64,000 nt of DNA, from positions 1-64,000 of the forward strand of contig JAFSSE010000041.1 in NCBI GenBank assembly GCA_017445755.1, in the 5' to 3' direction. Below the pieces are notes generated by a model, which did no database searches, was not told the DNA's origin, and saw only the letters and a list, made by a program, of their open reading frames with translations. The translations under genes were made by a program, and so were the position numbers. Source of the DNA: Bacteroidales bacterium. Lineage in GTDB: Bacteria > Bacteroidota > Bacteroidia > Bacteroidales > UBA932. Below, piece by piece: positions 49,842 to 59,213 of the stretch. Position 1 is the stretch's first letter. Every line of letters starts with the position of its first letter.

Positions 49842-52800
49842 GTGAAAATTCATCGGAGAAACTGAAAGCAAAGCTTCGGAATGAAAAAGAAATATTCTGC
49901 AGCGGACTTTTTCTATCAGCCCGTTGGTTCGTACTTTCATCAGTTGCAAAAAAAGGAACTCACCTTATAATTCTTCCGAGCCGGGAGGCAGCTGAATACT
50001 GTGCCGCCGACCTTTATTCCCTGACAGAAGGAGACTGCGTATTTTATTTTCCCGATACCGGAAAGGCGGTAGAAAGAAGCAATTATAAATCCTCGCTCGG
50101 AGTTCAGAGAACATCAGCCCTCGCCGCCCTTTCAAAGGGAATGGAACTTCTTTATCTGGTTACATATCCGGAAGCCCTGAGCGAAAGTGTTCCCTCTTCT
50201 TCCCACCTCTGCGGATCCATCATCTCGCTTTCAAAAGGAGATACTATCCGTTTTGAAGACCTTAGAAACCTTCTCGGGGAAAAGGGCTTTGAAAAGGTTG
50301 ACTTCGTTTCAGCCCCGGGACAGTTTGCAGTCAGGGGTTCCATAATAGACATATTCTCTTTTTCCGAAAACAATCCGTTCCGCTTTTCATTCTTCGGAAA
50401 CGAAATAGATGCTGTCCACGTTTTCGACTGCAATACCCAGCTTTCCCTTTCGGAAGTTGAAAATGCAGACATTTATCCCGACATGGTGTCTTCCGCTTCA
50501 GGAGAAACTCTTCTTTCTGAGATACTTCCGAAAGATACTGTAGTATGGATGGATTCCTCCGACATGTATCGGAAAGAGCCCTTCTTTTCCTCGTTCGAGC
50601 CCTTTAAAAAAGTATTTTTAGAGGTGCCTCTTTCAAAAGAAAACGTCGAGCCGGTAAAATTCAGCATAGCTCCCCAGCCCGTATTCAACAAAAACTTTGA
50701 ACTCCTTATATCCGATATCGGTAACAGGTTGGACGAAGGTTACCGGGTCCTCATATATGGAGAGAAAGAATCCCAGCTGAACCGCCTCCGCTCCATCCTG
50801 ATGGAAGAACTCCATGTCCTTCCTGAATTCATAGTCGGAAAGAATATCCACAGCGGTTTCATAGACAATGAAAACAGGGTCTGCTGTTATTCGGACCATG
50901 AAATATTCGACCGCTTCCACCGCGTCCGACTCCGCCGGACCGTCGACAAGAGCGAACAGCTTACCCTCAACGACCTGAGTTCCTTCAATATAGGGGATTA
51001 TATTGTCCATATAGACCATGGAGTAGGTATTTTTGGCGGTCTCGTCCGCATGACGGACGATAAGGGAAGGGTCCATGAAGTAGTGAAACTGACCTACCGG
51101 GGCGGTGATGTGGTATTCGTCTCGGTCCATTCCCTCCATAAAATATCCCGCTTCCGCTCCCGCGAAGGAGAGGCGCCAAAGATAAATAAACTCGGCTCAA
51201 AGAGCTGGCAGAACCTTAAATCAGGGGCAAAGTCACGTGTAAAGGACATAGCCAAGGAACTTATCCAGCTGTATGCGAAGCGGAAGAGTTCCCGCGGGTT
51301 TGCCTTCTCCCCCGACACCTACCTCCAGGAAGAACTCGAATCCTCATTCATGTATGAGGACACCCCCGACCAGGAAAAGGCGAATGAAGCCGTTAAAAGG
51401 GACATGGAAGACAGCTGCCCGATGGACCGGCTCATCTGCGGCGACGTCGGCTTCGGAAAGACGGAAATTGCCGTCCGGGCCGCCTTTAAGGCCGTTACCG
51501 ACAGTAAACAGGTTGCCCTTCTGGTACCTACAACCATCCTTGCCCTCCAGCATTATACTACCTTTAAATCCCGTCTAAAGGACTTTCCATGCACGGTCGA
51601 GTACGTCAGCCGCCTGAGGAGCACAAAAGAGGTTAACGACATAAAGAAACGACTGAAAGAAGGGAAGATAGACATACTTATCGGAACACATAAGATTCTC
51701 GGCGAGGGCTTTTCCTTCAAAGACCTTGGGCTGCTTATAATCGATGAAGAGCAGAAATTCGGAGTAAGCGCAAAGGAAAAACTCCGCTACCTCAAGGAAA
51801 GTGTGGATACCCTTACCCTGACCGCCACCCCGATTCCGAGGACCCTGCAGTTCTCCCTTCTCGGGGCCCGCGACCTTTCAATAATCAATACTCCCCCGCC
51901 GAACCGCATTCCTATTCAGACCGAAATCATCCTTTTCAACAAGGAAGAAATCAAGAGCATCCTGGAATATGAGCTCAACCGGGGCGGACAGATATTTTTC
52001 CTCCATAACAAGGTTGAGGAACTGCCCTCAATAGAGGAAATCCTCCACCGGCTGGTTCCCGACATGAGGATATGCGTGGCCCATGGACAGATGGAATCCC
52101 GCGTCCTGGAAGACCGTATGCTCGATTTCATGAAAGGGGAGTATGACCTTCTTCTCTGCACCACCATCATTGAAAACGGGCTCGACATTCCAAATGCCAA
52201 TACAATCATAATCAACCAGGCCCAGAATATCGGGCTCAGCGACCTCCACCAGCTTCGCGGCCGGGTAGGAAGATCCAACCGCAAGGCCTTCTGCTACCTC
52301 ATTGTTCCTCCCCTTGTTTCCATTACCGACGATGCCCGCCGGCGTCTCAAGGCGATAGAGGAATTCTCAGACCTCGGCAGCGGCTTCAATATAGCCATGC
52401 AGGATTTGGATATCCGCGGCGCCGGAAATCTTCTCGGGGCGGAGCAGAGCGGCTTCATTATGGACATGGGACTGGAGGTTTATCAGCAGATTCTCTCCGA
52501 GGCCATGGAAGAACTGGGTGTTGAAACCGGCAACACAACCCGTCCGGACAATGATTACTACGTGACCGACTGCACAATTGAAACTGACCAGCCCGCCTTC
52601 ATTCCGGACAGCTACATAGATATAAGCGCTGAAAAGATACGTATTTATAAGCAGCTTGACTCGATAACCTCCGAAAAGGAGATTGACCGCTACCGCAGCG
52701 AGCTGAGAGACCGGTTCGGCACCTTCCCGGAAGAACTTGAAAACCTCTTCAACGTAGTGAAAATCCGTAATTTAGGTGCTTCCCGCGGCTTTGAGAAAAT

Positions 52801-53008
52801 TATAGTAAAGAACGGCATGCAGATTATGTTCTTCATAGGTAATCCCATGTCTCCGTATTACAAATCAAAGGAGTTCGGGGCGATAATTGATTCAGTAAAT
52901 GCGGGTAAGACGCGCTTTTCCTTTGTCCAGAAAGACGGCCGCCTCAGGGTAATCACCCGAGGAGTAAATTCCCTTTCAACCGCCCTTAAAAACCTCCAGA
53001 CGCTATAA
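49832..53008 (+). CDS. mfd: Transcription-repair coupling factor Mfd
   Basis: 1058 residues. It removes stalled RNA polymerase from damaged DNA and recruits UvrA. The UvrB-like N-terminal part is GQFAVRGSIIDIFSFSENNP. The RNA-polymerase-interacting domain is at about 370-450 (NIGDYIVHIDHGVGIFGG). The RecG-like motor has Walker A CGDVGFGKTE (about 535-544), DEEQ (about 637-640), TATPIPRTL and QLRGRVGRSNRKAFCYL. The C-terminal TRCF domain is present. Start ATG 49832 coincides with a DnaA-box-like 9-mer. Confidence 0.96.
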   Translation: MLISENSSEKLKAKLRNEKEIFCSGLFLSARWFVLSSVAKKGTHLIILPSREAAEYCAADLYSLTEGDCVFYFPDTGKAVERSNYKSSLGVQRTSALAALSKGMELLYLVTYPEALSESVPSSSHLCGSIISLSKGDTIRFEDLRNLLGEKGFEKVDFVSAPGQFAVRGSIIDIFSFSENNPFRFSFFGNEIDAVHVFDCNTQLSLSEVENADIYPDMVSSASGETLLSEILPKDTVVWMDSSDMYRKEPFFSSFEPFKKVFLEVPLSKENVEPVKFSIAPQPVFNKNFELLISDIGNRLDEGYRVLIYGEKESQLNRLRSILMEELHVLPEFIVGKNIHSGFIDNENRVCCYSDHEIFDRFHRVRLRRTVDKSEQLTLNDLSSFNIGDYIVHIDHGVGIFGGLVRMTDDKGRVHEVVKLTYRGGDVVFVSVHSLHKISRFRSREGEAPKINKLGSKSWQNLKSGAKSRVKDIAKELIQLYAKRKSSRGFAFSPDTYLQEELESSFMYEDTPDQEKANEAVKRDMEDSCPMDRLICGDVGFGKTEIAVRAAFKAVTDSKQVALLVPTTILALQHYTTFKSRLKDFPCTVEYVSRLRSTKEVNDIKKRLKEGKIDILIGTHKILGEGFSFKDLGLLIIDEEQKFGVSAKEKLRYLKESVDTLTLTATPIPRTLQFSLLGARDLSIINTPPPNRIPIQTEIILFNKEEIKSILEYELNRGGQIFFLHNKVEELPSIEEILHRLVPDMRICVAHGQMESRVLEDRMLDFMKGEYDLLLCTTIIENGLDIPNANTIIINQAQNIGLSDLHQLRGRVGRSNRKAFCYLIVPPLVSITDDARRRLKAIEEFSDLGSGFNIAMQDLDIRGAGNLLGAEQSGFIMDMGLEVYQQILSEAMEELGVETGNTTRPDNDYYVTDCTIETDQPAFIPDSYIDISAEKIRIYKQLDSITSEKEIDRYRSELRDRFGTFPEELENLFNVVKIRNLGASRGFEKIIVKNGMQIMFFIGNPMSPYYKSKEFGAIIDSVNAGKTRFSFVQKDGRLRVITRGVNSLSTALKNLQTL

Positions 53009-53024
53009 ATCAAATAAAAATTAG

Positions 53025-53032
53025 TATTTTTG
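53025..53032 (+). promoter_or_regulatory. Promoter -7 element of coaX
   Basis: TATTTTTG ends 7 nt before the GTG start at 53040, implying a very short or absent leader. Confidence 0.55.
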
Positions 53033-53039
53033 CAATCTT

Positions 53040-53768
53040 GTGTCAAACCTTTTGATTGAAATAGGCAACACTGCCCTCAAAGCGGCTTATTCCGACGGAA
53101 TCACCCTCGGAAAAACCTTCCGTTATCAGGGGGAGAAGGTTATGGATTTCATAATGGACCTTCTGTCAAAGGGAAAGCCGGAAGTTACCGTAATCGCCTC
53201 GGTTTATGGAATTTCCTCTTCCGACGCCGAGATGCTCCGAACCGCGACGAAGGAACTTCTGGTTCTGGACCGGGACCATCCGGAGGAACTCATCCGTAAT
53301 TCCCTTCCCGCCTGCCTTACCTACGACCGCGCCGCCTCGATAATTGCAGCCCGTTACCTTTTCCGCGGAAAGGGTTGTACCATAGTTGATTTCGGCACCA
53401 CCCTGACCGTCGATGTGACCGATTCTGAAGGGCGGTACATGGAGGGAATCATTTCTCCCGGTTGCCGCACCCGCTTCAAGGCCCTGAACCGGTATTCCAG
53501 GGAACTTCCCCTTCTGGATTCCCCTGAAATAAAGGAGTTTTCCCCGCTCTCGACAGAGGGCTCAATGGTCAAGGGAGTCGTTTCGGGCATGGTGTTTGAA
53601 ATAGAGGGTTATCTGAGTACTCATCCGGACCATATGGTGGTATTCACCGGTGGCGACGCGATTTATTTTGCAAAACGGATGAAAAACTCGATATTTGTAA
53701 TTTCCAATCTCGTACTTATGGGATTGGCCTTAATTGCGGACAGATATGTCACTGAGATGGAGAAATAG
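53040..53768 (+). CDS. coaX: Type III pantothenate kinase
   Basis: 242 residues. It phosphorylates pantothenate in the first step of coenzyme A synthesis. LLIEIGNTALKAAYSDG is the N-terminal phosphate-binding motif, VDFGTTLTVDV the second (catalytic) region and MEGIISPGCRTRFKAL the third. The start is GTG 53040, the only reasonable one near the promoter. The 3' end overlaps the next gene by 23 nt. Confidence 0.92.
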   Translation: MSNLLIEIGNTALKAAYSDGITLGKTFRYQGEKVMDFIMDLLSKGKPEVTVIASVYGISSSDAEMLRTATKELLVLDRDHPEELIRNSLPACLTYDRAASIIAARYLFRGKGCTIVDFGTTLTVDVTDSEGRYMEGIISPGCRTRFKALNRYSRELPLLDSPEIKEFSPLSTEGSMVKGVVSGMVFEIEGYLSTHPDHMVVFTGGDAIYFAKRMKNSIFVISNLVLMGLALIADRYVTEMEK

Positions 53769-55065
53769 TCTTGCAACCCTCGCCGCGGCCGTTTTCACCG
53801 CTGTTTCCGCTCTTGCCCAGAACGGAACATTCAACGATTACAGCCCCTATTCCGTGTATGGAATCGGGCAGCTCCACGATAAGGGTACGGCTTTTAACGA
53901 GAGCATGGGCGGAGTAGGCATAGCGACAAGGACGCGTCGCTATGTAAATATCCTGAATCCCGCCTCCATCACAGCCCGCGATTCCCTCTCGTTCATGGCC
54001 GATTTCGGACTTAACGGAAAAGCTTCCTACTATACCCAGGGAGATCTCCATTCGGCGAATAACATAATGAATATTAACGACTTCGTTATTTCATTCCCGA
54101 TTTATCGCCGCTCCGCAATGATGATAGGAATTACCCCCTACAGCAACGTCGGCTATAATTTCACCTATGTGGAGAACGACCCCATGAAGGTCGGAAAGAT
54201 GGGTAATCAGGGATATACCGTTTCCGGCTCCGGAAGTATTTACCAGATTTTCGCCGGCGGCGCCGTGACCCTTTGGAACCGACTCTCGCTTGGAGCTGAA
54301 TATATCCTGTATTTCGGAACCATCAACCGCGACCTTTCCCTGACTTTCGTCGATGAAACGGTCCGGGATATTTCGACGGGCCATGTAGAGCAGCTCCGCA
54401 GCCATACCGGAAAATTCGGGCTCCAGTATGAGCAGCCCGTCGGCGGAGGAAAGACCCTGACTCTTGGCGCGACATATAAACTTTCGACTCCTGTCGGAGG
54501 ATATTCCACCGATGAAACCTATGCCAGCATGGAGTCGATCGTAGATACGATTTCCTTCAGTTCGGTCCATCTTACCGGTACGGATAAGCTGAAGTTCGCG
54601 AGCGAAATCGGAATCGGACTGTCCCTGCGCGCCGGAGAAAGGTGGCTCGCGGAAGTGGATTATACCCGTTCGGACTGGACCGGCAGTGGTTTTGACAACG
54701 TAAGCGGCTTCCGGAACAACTCCGCCTTCAAGTTTTCCTCTTCCGTCGCCCAGATGGTCCGGGCCGGCTTCGCCTTTACCCCCAACCGGAACGATATCCG
54801 TTATTTCTACAGGAGGATTACCTATCGGGGCGGACTGTACTGCGGGGAAACATATTTCAAGCTGGACAATAACCCGGTTACCTCCTACGGACTTACCCTC
54901 GGAGCGACAATCCCGGTCTCAAGGGGTTATAACGGGGTTACATTCGGACTCGACATCGGTAAACGCGGCACGGCGAAAAACGGAATGGTCCGCGAAAACT
55001 ATATAGGATTCAACTTCGGAGTCAACATCTTCGACATATGGTTCCAGAAGTCACAATATAAGTAG
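53746..55065 (+). CDS. Outer-membrane beta-barrel protein
   Basis: 439 residues. A signal peptide (MSLRWRNSLATLAAAVFTAVSALAQ) is followed by SPYSVYGIGQLHDKGTAFNE and GGVGIATRTRRYVNILNPAS. This start, with many alternating strands, resembles the FadL/OmpP1-like or PorV-like barrels placed after coaX in many Bacteroidales. Transport function is not assignable. I use ATG 53746; TTG 53734 would add four residues. It overlaps coaX by 23 nt. Confidence 0.85.
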   Translation: MSLRWRNSLATLAAAVFTAVSALAQNGTFNDYSPYSVYGIGQLHDKGTAFNESMGGVGIATRTRRYVNILNPASITARDSLSFMADFGLNGKASYYTQGDLHSANNIMNINDFVISFPIYRRSAMMIGITPYSNVGYNFTYVENDPMKVGKMGNQGYTVSGSGSIYQIFAGGAVTLWNRLSLGAEYILYFGTINRDLSLTFVDETVRDISTGHVEQLRSHTGKFGLQYEQPVGGGKTLTLGATYKLSTPVGGYSTDETYASMESIVDTISFSSVHLTGTDKLKFASEIGIGLSLRAGERWLAEVDYTRSDWTGSGFDNVSGFRNNSAFKFSSSVAQMVRAGFAFTPNRNDIRYFYRRITYRGGLYCGETYFKLDNNPVTSYGLTLGATIPVSRGYNGVTFGLDIGKRGTAKNGMVRENYIGFNFGVNIFDIWFQKSQYK

Positions 55066-55085
55066 AACAAATAAAACTCAGCGAT

Positions 55086-56420
55086 ATGAAAAAAGTAGTC
55101 TATCTTATCATCGCCCTTTCGGCAGTGTTCATGAGCGGAAAGGTTTCCGCCCAGGGAAAATTTGGTGCAGACAGTGCCGAGTGTATCAAGTACCTCTCCT
55201 ACTACCAGGAGTATTACAAGCAGAAAAACTATGACGCAGCGCTCCCCAACTGGAGGAATGCATACCGTCTCTGCCCTGCTTCCGCATCGCAGAACATGTT
55301 CATCCACGGTTCATTCCTTATGAACCGGGAGATTTCCAAGACCCGCGACGCCGCAAAGCGCAGCGCCCTCGTGGATACCCTTCTGATCCTCCAGGACCAG
55401 CGTCTTACCAACTATCCGACCACCCGCGGCGGAGTCAGCCAGGCCCCGACCATCCTCAACAACAAGGGAACCTACCTGATCAAGTACCGCGAGCAGGATG
55501 CGAAATACCTGTATGACAACCTCCACGAGATTATCACCGAGCTCGGCGGCAAGGCGAAGGCCAACCTCCTTGTGTATGACCTCCAGACCGCCATCAAGCT
55601 CTACCGTGACGACATGCTTTCCGCCGACGATGTTATAGCTGAGTACAACACCGTCGTCGCCTGCATCGACGCCGCCAGGGCTAAAAACGACGAGGAAGCC
55701 GCGGAAAACGCCCAGACAAAGCGTGACCTCGAATCCATTTTCGCCGACAGCAAGGTTGCCAGCTGCGATAACATCATCTCGATTTTCGGACCCCGTTTCG
55801 AACAGAATTCCGACGACGTGGCCCTCGCCTCGACTATCGTGAAACTTATGAACACGGCCGACGACTGCGTGGATAACGACCTCTACCTCAAGGCCGTAAC
55901 CTCGATGCATAAGAACGATCCTTCGGCCCAGAGCGCCTACTTCCTCTACAAGCTCCAGGCAGCCCGCAGCAACACCTCCGCGGCGGTTTCCTACCTCGAG
56001 GAAGCGATTGCCTCCTCCGATGAAACAACGAAGGCGCAGTATCTCTACGAGCTCGCTTCCTTCGCCATCAAGAACGGAATGAAGGCAAAGGCCTATGACG
56101 CTGCCCGCAAGACCGTCGAATGCGGCGGCGAATATGTCGGCAAGGCCTATTACCTTATCGGCAACATGTGGATCGGCACCGCCTGCCAGGGCAATGAAAT
56201 CGAGCGCCGCGCCCCTTACTGGGTGGCAACGGACTATTTCCAGAAGGCAAAGAACGCCGACGCCTCCCTCGCCGATGACTGCAACCGCATGATTTCCCAG
56301 GCGAGCGCCTACTATCCCCAGGCGGCCGAGGCCTTCATGTACGACCTCTCCGCCGGCCAATCCTATACCATAAGCTGCGGCGGCCTTTCCGCCACCACAA
56401 CGGTGCGTGTGAACAGGTAG
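55086..56420 (+). CDS. Secreted TPR-type protein
   Basis: 444 residues. A signal peptide (MKKVVYLIIALSAVFMSGKVSAQ) precedes helical repeats (YYQEYYKQKNYDAALPNWRN, YFLYKLQAARSNTSAAVSYL, YELASFAIKNGMKAKAYDAA). It is probably a periplasmic scaffold. It lies 20 nt after the barrel gene and just before lptC, so an envelope-assembly role is likely but not proven. Confidence 0.85.
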   Translation: MKKVVYLIIALSAVFMSGKVSAQGKFGADSAECIKYLSYYQEYYKQKNYDAALPNWRNAYRLCPASASQNMFIHGSFLMNREISKTRDAAKRSALVDTLLILQDQRLTNYPTTRGGVSQAPTILNNKGTYLIKYREQDAKYLYDNLHEIITELGGKAKANLLVYDLQTAIKLYRDDMLSADDVIAEYNTVVACIDAARAKNDEEAAENAQTKRDLESIFADSKVASCDNIISIFGPRFEQNSDDVALASTIVKLMNTADDCVDNDLYLKAVTSMHKNDPSAQSAYFLYKLQAARSNTSAAVSYLEEAIASSDETTKAQYLYELASFAIKNGMKAKAYDAARKTVECGGEYVGKAYYLIGNMWIGTACQGNEIERRAPYWVATDYFQKAKNADASLADDCNRMISQASAYYPQAAEAFMYDLSAGQSYTISCGGLSATTTVRVNR

Positions 56421-56421
56421 C

Positions 56422-57060
56422 GTGAGTCGTCATATCCGCATACTGAAAACGATGGCAACCGCAATCGCGGTTGCTTTCGTCGTATATTCGTGCAAGGGAA
56501 AACTCTCTGAGGCCGAGCGGATAAATATCGGCGAAACCCCCGTCCAGACGGTCCGGGACATGTTTTTTGTCCAGACTGAGAACGGGCGCGTAAAGATGAG
56601 GGTGGAAGCCCCCGTTATGGAGCGCTATGACAACGACACCCTTTCGTACGACCTTTTTCCGGAAGGGCTGAAAGTTTTTGCATATACCGACGAGGGCCTG
56701 CTCGAGACTACAATCCGCTCCGACAACGCCCGCCACGAGACGGCGAAAAAGAAGGATGACGAACTCTGGGAGGCCTTCGGCAACGTCGTTGTCCGGAACG
56801 AGATGAAGCAGGAAACCATGGAAACCGATACCCTGTACTGGGACCGGAAGACAAAGGAAATATGGACCGACTGCTATATCATCATGCGCTCCCCGCGCGG
56901 TTACATGCAGGGTCATGGCATGCGCTCGGACGATATGGCGCGGAACGCTATGCTCATGAATCCCTTCGACAGTCCGGTCCGGGTTGCGGAGGATACCACC
57001 GTCGTGGTGCTTGACACAGTCAATTTTATAGGGCCCCTGCTAAAAAATAGTGATAATTAA
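56422..57060 (+). CDS. lptC: LptC-like LPS export lipoprotein
   Basis: 212 residues from GTG 56422, which gives MSRHIRILKTMATAIAVAFVVYSC with a lipobox Cys24. ATG 56452 would lose the positive N-region. The LptC/YrbK beta-jellyroll is seen in FVQTENGRVKMRVEAPVMER, IRSDNARHETAKKKDDELWE and DTLYWDRKTKEIWTD. It would carry lipopolysaccharide from the LptBFG complex to LptA. It starts 1 nt after the TPR gene stop. Confidence 0.88.
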   Translation: MSRHIRILKTMATAIAVAFVVYSCKGKLSEAERINIGETPVQTVRDMFFVQTENGRVKMRVEAPVMERYDNDTLSYDLFPEGLKVFAYTDEGLLETTIRSDNARHETAKKKDDELWEAFGNVVVRNEMKQETMETDTLYWDRKTKEIWTDCYIIMRSPRGYMQGHGMRSDDMARNAMLMNPFDSPVRVAEDTTVVVLDTVNFIGPLLKNSDN

Positions 57061-57072
57061 GATAAAAATTGC

Positions 57073-57080
57073 TAACTTCG
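57073..57080 (+). promoter_or_regulatory. Possible promoter -7 element of the PPIase gene
   Basis: TAACTTCG fits the relaxed TAnnTTYG consensus and leaves an ~45-nt leader before ATG 57127. Confidence 0.4.
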
Positions 57081-57126
57081 CACCCCATATCCAGTTTTGG
57101 TAATAATTTAAACGACAGATAAAAAA

Positions 57127-59211
57127 ATGGCAGTTTTACAGAAAATGCGCGGCTGGGGTATCGTCCTTTCGATACTTGTAGCCATTCCGCTCCTGCTCTT
57201 CATCATTGATCCTTCGCAGATCATGCAGACAGTCCAGTCGGTTTCTTCCCGCAACGACGTGGGTAAAATCAACGGAAAGTCAATTTCTTACATGGATTTT
57301 CAGCAGGATGTCGACAAGTACCAGACAATAACCGAAATCCTTACCGGCAACTCCGCCAACGAGGAGGCCCAGAAGCAGGCGCGCGACGCCGCCTGGCAGT
57401 CCCTCGTCGATAAGTATCTCTTCCTCGAGAACGCTTCCAAGGCAGGTATTGTCGTAGGCAAGGACGAAATCCTTGACCTGACGGTCGGCGAGAACGTTTC
57501 CCCGCTTCTGGCCAATAACGGACTTTTCTATGACGAGAACGGAGAGTTTTCCGCCGACAGGGTCCGTGACTTTGTCCAGATGATCAGTGACGGCAGCGTC
57601 GATCCCCGCTACAGCACCTACTGGGATTACCTCCAGACGTCCGTAAAGACGGCGAAGTTCTATGAGAAGTACAACGCCCTCTTCACCGCCTCTTCTTTCG
57701 AGAATGCGCTGTCCCTCAGGAATGCAATCCAGGGCAACAACGAGACGGCGGATGTGGACTATGTAATGGTTCCGCTCAGCTTCGTTACGGATACGACCGT
57801 CGTCGTTTCCGATAAGGAAATCAAGGACTTCTACAAAAACCATAAGGATTTCTACCGCCAGCAGGCCTCCCGTGAAATCGAATACGCTGTCTTTGAGGTT
57901 GTTCCTTCCGCAGACGATATCGCCCGCGAGAGCGCTTCCTTCGTGAAGCTCTATGACGAGTTCGCCTCCGCGTCGAATGTCCGTTCCTTCCTCCAGAGAA
58001 ACTCCGACCGCCAGTGGAGCGACTACTTCTACAAGGTCGGCGAGCTCAATACCGTCAACCGCGACGTCGAGAGCTTCGTTGCAGCAAACGGCGTGGGTGC
58101 TGTTTCCCCGGTTATCCAGGACGGCAATACTTTCTATGCCGCCAAGGTGGTCGAGCAGGCGTCCCTTCCCGACTCGGTCTATGTCCGCCACATCCTCTTC
58201 CAGGGTGCTGACGCCGCCCATATGGCCGATTCCCTCATGGGTGTCCTGAAAAAGAATGACTTCCAGACCCTCGCAATGGTCTATTCCGCCGACAAGGGTT
58301 CCGCCGCTGACGGCCAGACCGGCAATATCGGCTGGATGACCCAGAGCTACATGATTCCCGGCTTCGAGTCGGTAATCAGTGCAAAGGTCGGCGTCCCGTT
58401 CATCCTCAATACCCAGTACGGCACCCATATCGTTGAGGTCACCAAGGCCACCAAGCCCGTCGTGAAGAAGAAAGTGGCTATCTTCGAGAAAGAGGCCCTC
58501 GCTTCCAAGGAGACCTTCAACACCTTCTACAACAAGGCCAACCGTCTTGCCACCATCGCCGCAGGTAAGGGAGAGAACTACAAGGCCGCCTGCGACAGCG
58601 TCGGAGCATATTCCCATCCGATGACTATCCGCGAGAGCACCGATACCTACGGAACGATTTCCCACGCCAAGGAAGTTACCCGCTGGGCGTTCGACAACAA
58701 GCCCGGAAAGGTCTCCCAGATCATTACCGTCGATAACAACTACTTCTTCGTAGTCGCCGTCAAGGAGGCCCACAAGGAGGGCTTCGCGGAGATCAGGGAA
58801 GTCGCCCCCGCAATCAAGAACCAGCTCTATGCCGAGAAGTATGCGGAGAAGCGCCAGAAGGAAGTCGCCGAAGAGATTGCAGGTCTCGAGACCCTCGGAG
58901 AGGTCGCCGAAAAGCTTGACGCCACGGTCTCCAGCCAGAGCGGAGTCGCCTTCGCCGCGATGTCCCGTTCGCTCGATCCGAAATTCATCGGCGCTATCGC
59001 TGCGGCTAAGGAAGGCGTGCTTTCCGGTCCCGTTGCGGGTTCTTATGGAGTCTATGTGTTCCAGGTCACCGGCCGCGATACCGGCGCCTATTACACAGAG
59101 GATGATGCAAAGACATACAATGGCCAGTTAACCTCGTACGAAGCCCAGATGATTCTGCCCGTCATGATGGACGATGCGGATGTCAAGGACAATCGTGCCC
59201 GTTTCTTCTAG
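57127..59211 (+). CDS. PpiD/SurA-like periplasmic peptidyl-prolyl isomerase
   Basis: 694 residues. An N-terminal membrane anchor (about 11-30, GWGIVLSILVAIPLLLFIID) precedes a SurA_N-like chaperone domain. A parvulin domain is near 355-450 (VYVRHILFQGADAAHMADSL, QTGNIGWMTQSYMIPGFESV, YGTHIVEVTKA). A second, degenerate PPIase-like region follows. It probably folds outer-membrane proteins in the periplasm. Confidence 0.9.
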   Translation: MAVLQKMRGWGIVLSILVAIPLLLFIIDPSQIMQTVQSVSSRNDVGKINGKSISYMDFQQDVDKYQTITEILTGNSANEEAQKQARDAAWQSLVDKYLFLENASKAGIVVGKDEILDLTVGENVSPLLANNGLFYDENGEFSADRVRDFVQMISDGSVDPRYSTYWDYLQTSVKTAKFYEKYNALFTASSFENALSLRNAIQGNNETADVDYVMVPLSFVTDTTVVVSDKEIKDFYKNHKDFYRQQASREIEYAVFEVVPSADDIARESASFVKLYDEFASASNVRSFLQRNSDRQWSDYFYKVGELNTVNRDVESFVAANGVGAVSPVIQDGNTFYAAKVVEQASLPDSVYVRHILFQGADAAHMADSLMGVLKKNDFQTLAMVYSADKGSAADGQTGNIGWMTQSYMIPGFESVISAKVGVPFILNTQYGTHIVEVTKATKPVVKKKVAIFEKEALASKETFNTFYNKANRLATIAAGKGENYKAACDSVGAYSHPMTIRESTDTYGTISHAKEVTRWAFDNKPGKVSQIITVDNNYFFVVAVKEAHKEGFAEIREVAPAIKNQLYAEKYAEKRQKEVAEEIAGLETLGEVAEKLDATVSSQSGVAFAAMSRSLDPKFIGAIAAAKEGVLSGPVAGSYGVYVFQVTGRDTGAYYTEDDAKTYNGQLTSYEAQMILPVMMDDADVKDNRARFF

Positions 59212-59213
59212 TC

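Noticed and set aside
55311..56360. 349-residue minus-strand frame inside the TPR gene
   Set aside because: Codon-bias shadow with no start signal or domain.
57280..58773. 497-residue minus-strand frame inside the PPIase gene
   Set aside because: Shadow of a gene with clear parvulin motifs; low-complexity Val/Gly/Asp composition.
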